A DNA stretch of 64,000 bases, taken from positions 33,323,629-33,387,628 of the forward strand of contig OX326960.1 in assembly GCA_946800325.1 (NCBI GenBank), in the 5' to 3' direction. This document shows, piece by piece, positions 62,214-64,000 of this stretch. Source of the DNA: Luzula sylvatica. Taxonomy: Eukaryota > Streptophyta > Magnoliopsida > Poales > Juncaceae. A program made the translations under genes and the position numbers. The first letter of the stretch is position 1. Each line of letters begins with the position of its first letter. The notes below the pieces were generated by a model. The model made no database searches and was not told the origin of the DNA. It saw nothing but the letters and a program-made list of their open reading frames with translations.

Positions 62214-63621
62214 TGTTGGTTAATTCTAACCTAGAGGGGGGTAAATTTGGCAATCTAGCTTACACTTAGTTTAGATTTAAACGTAATTTACGGTGCGGAA
62301 TAAATAATAATTTAGATGATAGAGATGATACCGTACAAACACTTTAACACAAGATGTTTGTTTACGAAGTTCGGTAGGTGGTTGCTTTGTAGCTTTAACT
62401 CACCCTTTACTCGCTTAATTGACCGACTCAATTATTTGCGAGTACCTACGTCTCCGGGAATGCCTTGTGCCTCTTTTTGGCTTTCGATTGAATTCCAACT
62501 CAACTCGATTACAAGGATTTGCCTAGATCGATTTACACGCTTCTATCGATCTATAGCTAAGGCTCTTTACACTTTGTTGCACTAGCCTATTACACTTTTT
62601 CACTAATCGAGCTACAACGTGATCGGTCACGTGAGTGGGATACGATTAGTGGAGAATATCGAAAGTAGATCAACGATCTAAAGAGGGTTTCTCAAGCTAT
62701 CAATGGATATAGATAATCACAGCTTAGGGTTTCTCTCTTTTTAGGTTTGAATGTTTGAAAGTGAAGAAGTGGGAGAGAGAGACCCATGAAGGATTCTATT
62801 TATACTCTCTATAGAAATCCTTCAGAAAACTTGTAGTGCGTTCGAACGCATAAAGTCCGTTCAGAACGCACTTGTAGTTTGCACTAGCCGTTTCAAAATA
62901 ACGTGCAAGTACATCTTGGGTCCGTTCGAACGGACAATGTCCGTTCGTAACGGACTCAATTATACATAGCATTTTGCGTTCACAGGAACAAGAGTCCGTT
63001 CAACGCACTGAAAAGTGGGTGAACGGATTCCAGGTTGTTCGTTCGAACGCACATGTGTGTTCGTTCGAACGCACACATCCCTGTTACATTTTTCCGTTCA
63101 CAGGAAGGATTGTCCGTTCAACGCACTCAGAAGGTGGGTGAACGGATTCTAATTGTCCGTTCGAACGGACATGATTGTTCGTTCGAACGCACACATCCCT
63201 GTGACACGTTTGGTTCTAATCAAGGTTTAAAGTTTTGATATGTGGCAAGTCCGTTCTGAACGGACTTTGAGTTCGTTCAGAACGCACTTCCTGCTTGACT
63301 GAACTCTTTGTTATTTTGAACATGATTTTACTTGAGTTCTACTAGGTTTGTACCTATGGTTTATTTGTGGCGTATCCCACTCACGGAAGGCTTCAACATC
63401 TTGATTCTTGATGTATTCCAATGGCCTTCCTTGTGTTCTTCTTTTCTTGTTTATCTTGAGACTTCATGTCCTGATTCTTGATGTAATCCAATGAAATCCT
63501 CCTTCACAAGTCCTCCTTCATCTTCGTATCGTACCTATGTTATCCTGCACTTTTCTGGATGTATACATTAGTAATGACAGTGTTTTGAAATAATCAAACT
63601 ATCAGGAAATTTGAACCAACA
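62214..63621 (-). mobile_element. Copia LTR (5' LTR of the complete unit)
   Basis: 1408 bp, offset exactly 8616 from the LTR at 53598, with the same TGTTGGTT/AACCAACA ends, TATA box (62797-62804) and palindrome cluster (62835-63287). It serves as 5' LTR for the unit to its left and as 3' LTR for the unit that continues to its right. Confidence 0.93.
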
Positions 63622-64000
63622 AACTCCCCCTTTTGATTAATTTCAAAACACTGTCGGTTTGGAGAGTTTCACCATTTAGTTGAGAACTTTCCGTACGATC
63701 GTTTCTCCCCCATTTTGAAAGAGATCAAAAGGGCCAATGAGACTTCATCAACGGAAGGCTCCCCCTAAATGCGAGCTCCCCCTCAAAGAATGAATTGATG
63801 AATGTATGAGCTCGTAAATATGATCAAATTCTTTTGTTTTGAATGATGACAATCTTTTCAAATTTAGCAGATTTAAGGAAAATAAAACAATTTTTGTGTG
63901 TGTGTGCGTTCCGAACGGAAAAAGTGGTGCGTTCGAACGCACTTGCATATGGACTGATAGGTTATATGAAAAAAAAATCAAAATAGATGCAACAGTTGAT
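63622..64000 (-). mobile_element. Internal 3' end of a further copia unit (cut by the window)
   Basis: It matches 55006-55384: polypurine tract, PPT-like repeats and the palindrome at 63905-63947, followed by the start of the region before the additional ORF. It proves that another internal region adjoins the LTR instead of host DNA. The window ends inside it. Confidence 0.9.

Overview
This is nuclear DNA of a flowering plant: AT-rich, with spliced genes, a nuclear tRNA gene, and many transposable elements of several classes. A MADS-box gene resembling the OsMADS51/ODDSOC2 branch of the FLC clade points to a monocot. That is inference from remembered family features, not from a search.

Layout. 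1-9.3 kb: sparse genic DNA. It holds a tRNA-Val(AAC) gene, a five-exon LSD1-type zinc-finger gene (minus strand, 3132-4017) and a two-exon glycine-rich gene like cadmium-induced protein AS8 (plus strand, 6814-7408). Between them lie SINE copies and Mutator-like elements whose terminal repeats carry runs of CCCC(C). 9.4-14 kb: a GC-rich hAT element, another Mutator-like element with a perfect 9-bp target duplication, and a palindromic MITE. 14.46-18.6 kb: the MADS-box gene in five exons, with telobox/GA-rich sequence in intron 1 and a hAT element in intron 4. 19.96-26.04 kb: a complete non-autonomous Helitron (minus strand) carrying exon-like pieces of unrecognised genes and internal tandem repeats. 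26.2-31.3 kb: a LINE fragment, two related LTR-like copies (one interrupted by a SINE) and a Ty3/gypsy-type LTR with a small Mutator-like MITE. 31.6-53.3 kb: a roughly 20-kb satellite array of ~122-125-bp monomers arranged as alternating A/B dimers. It has a diverged left edge, a palindromic minisatellite, a solo LTR and a hAT insertion. 53.3-64 kb: a tandemly arranged, very young Ty1/copia (Sirevirus-like) element on the minus strand. One full 8616-bp unit of LTR plus internal region is present, flanked on both sides by pieces of neighbouring units.

The most unusual signals are in the retroelements. The copia unit encodes gag, an intact pol and an additional sense ORF between RNase H and the 3' LTR. 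It also carries clusters of a 16-bp palindromic word upstream of the LTR TATA box and upstream of that extra ORF. An unrelated LTR copy at 27.7 kb shares core parts of the word. A relative of that LTR carries, at the same place, a palindrome with the same arms and a different self-complementary 4-bp centre. A third palindrome family lies inside the satellite. The diverged satellite edge runs directly into LTR-derived sequence, suggesting the satellite grew out of an LTR.

No rRNA genes, CRISPR arrays or organelle insertions were recognised. Boundaries marked approximate were judged by eye.
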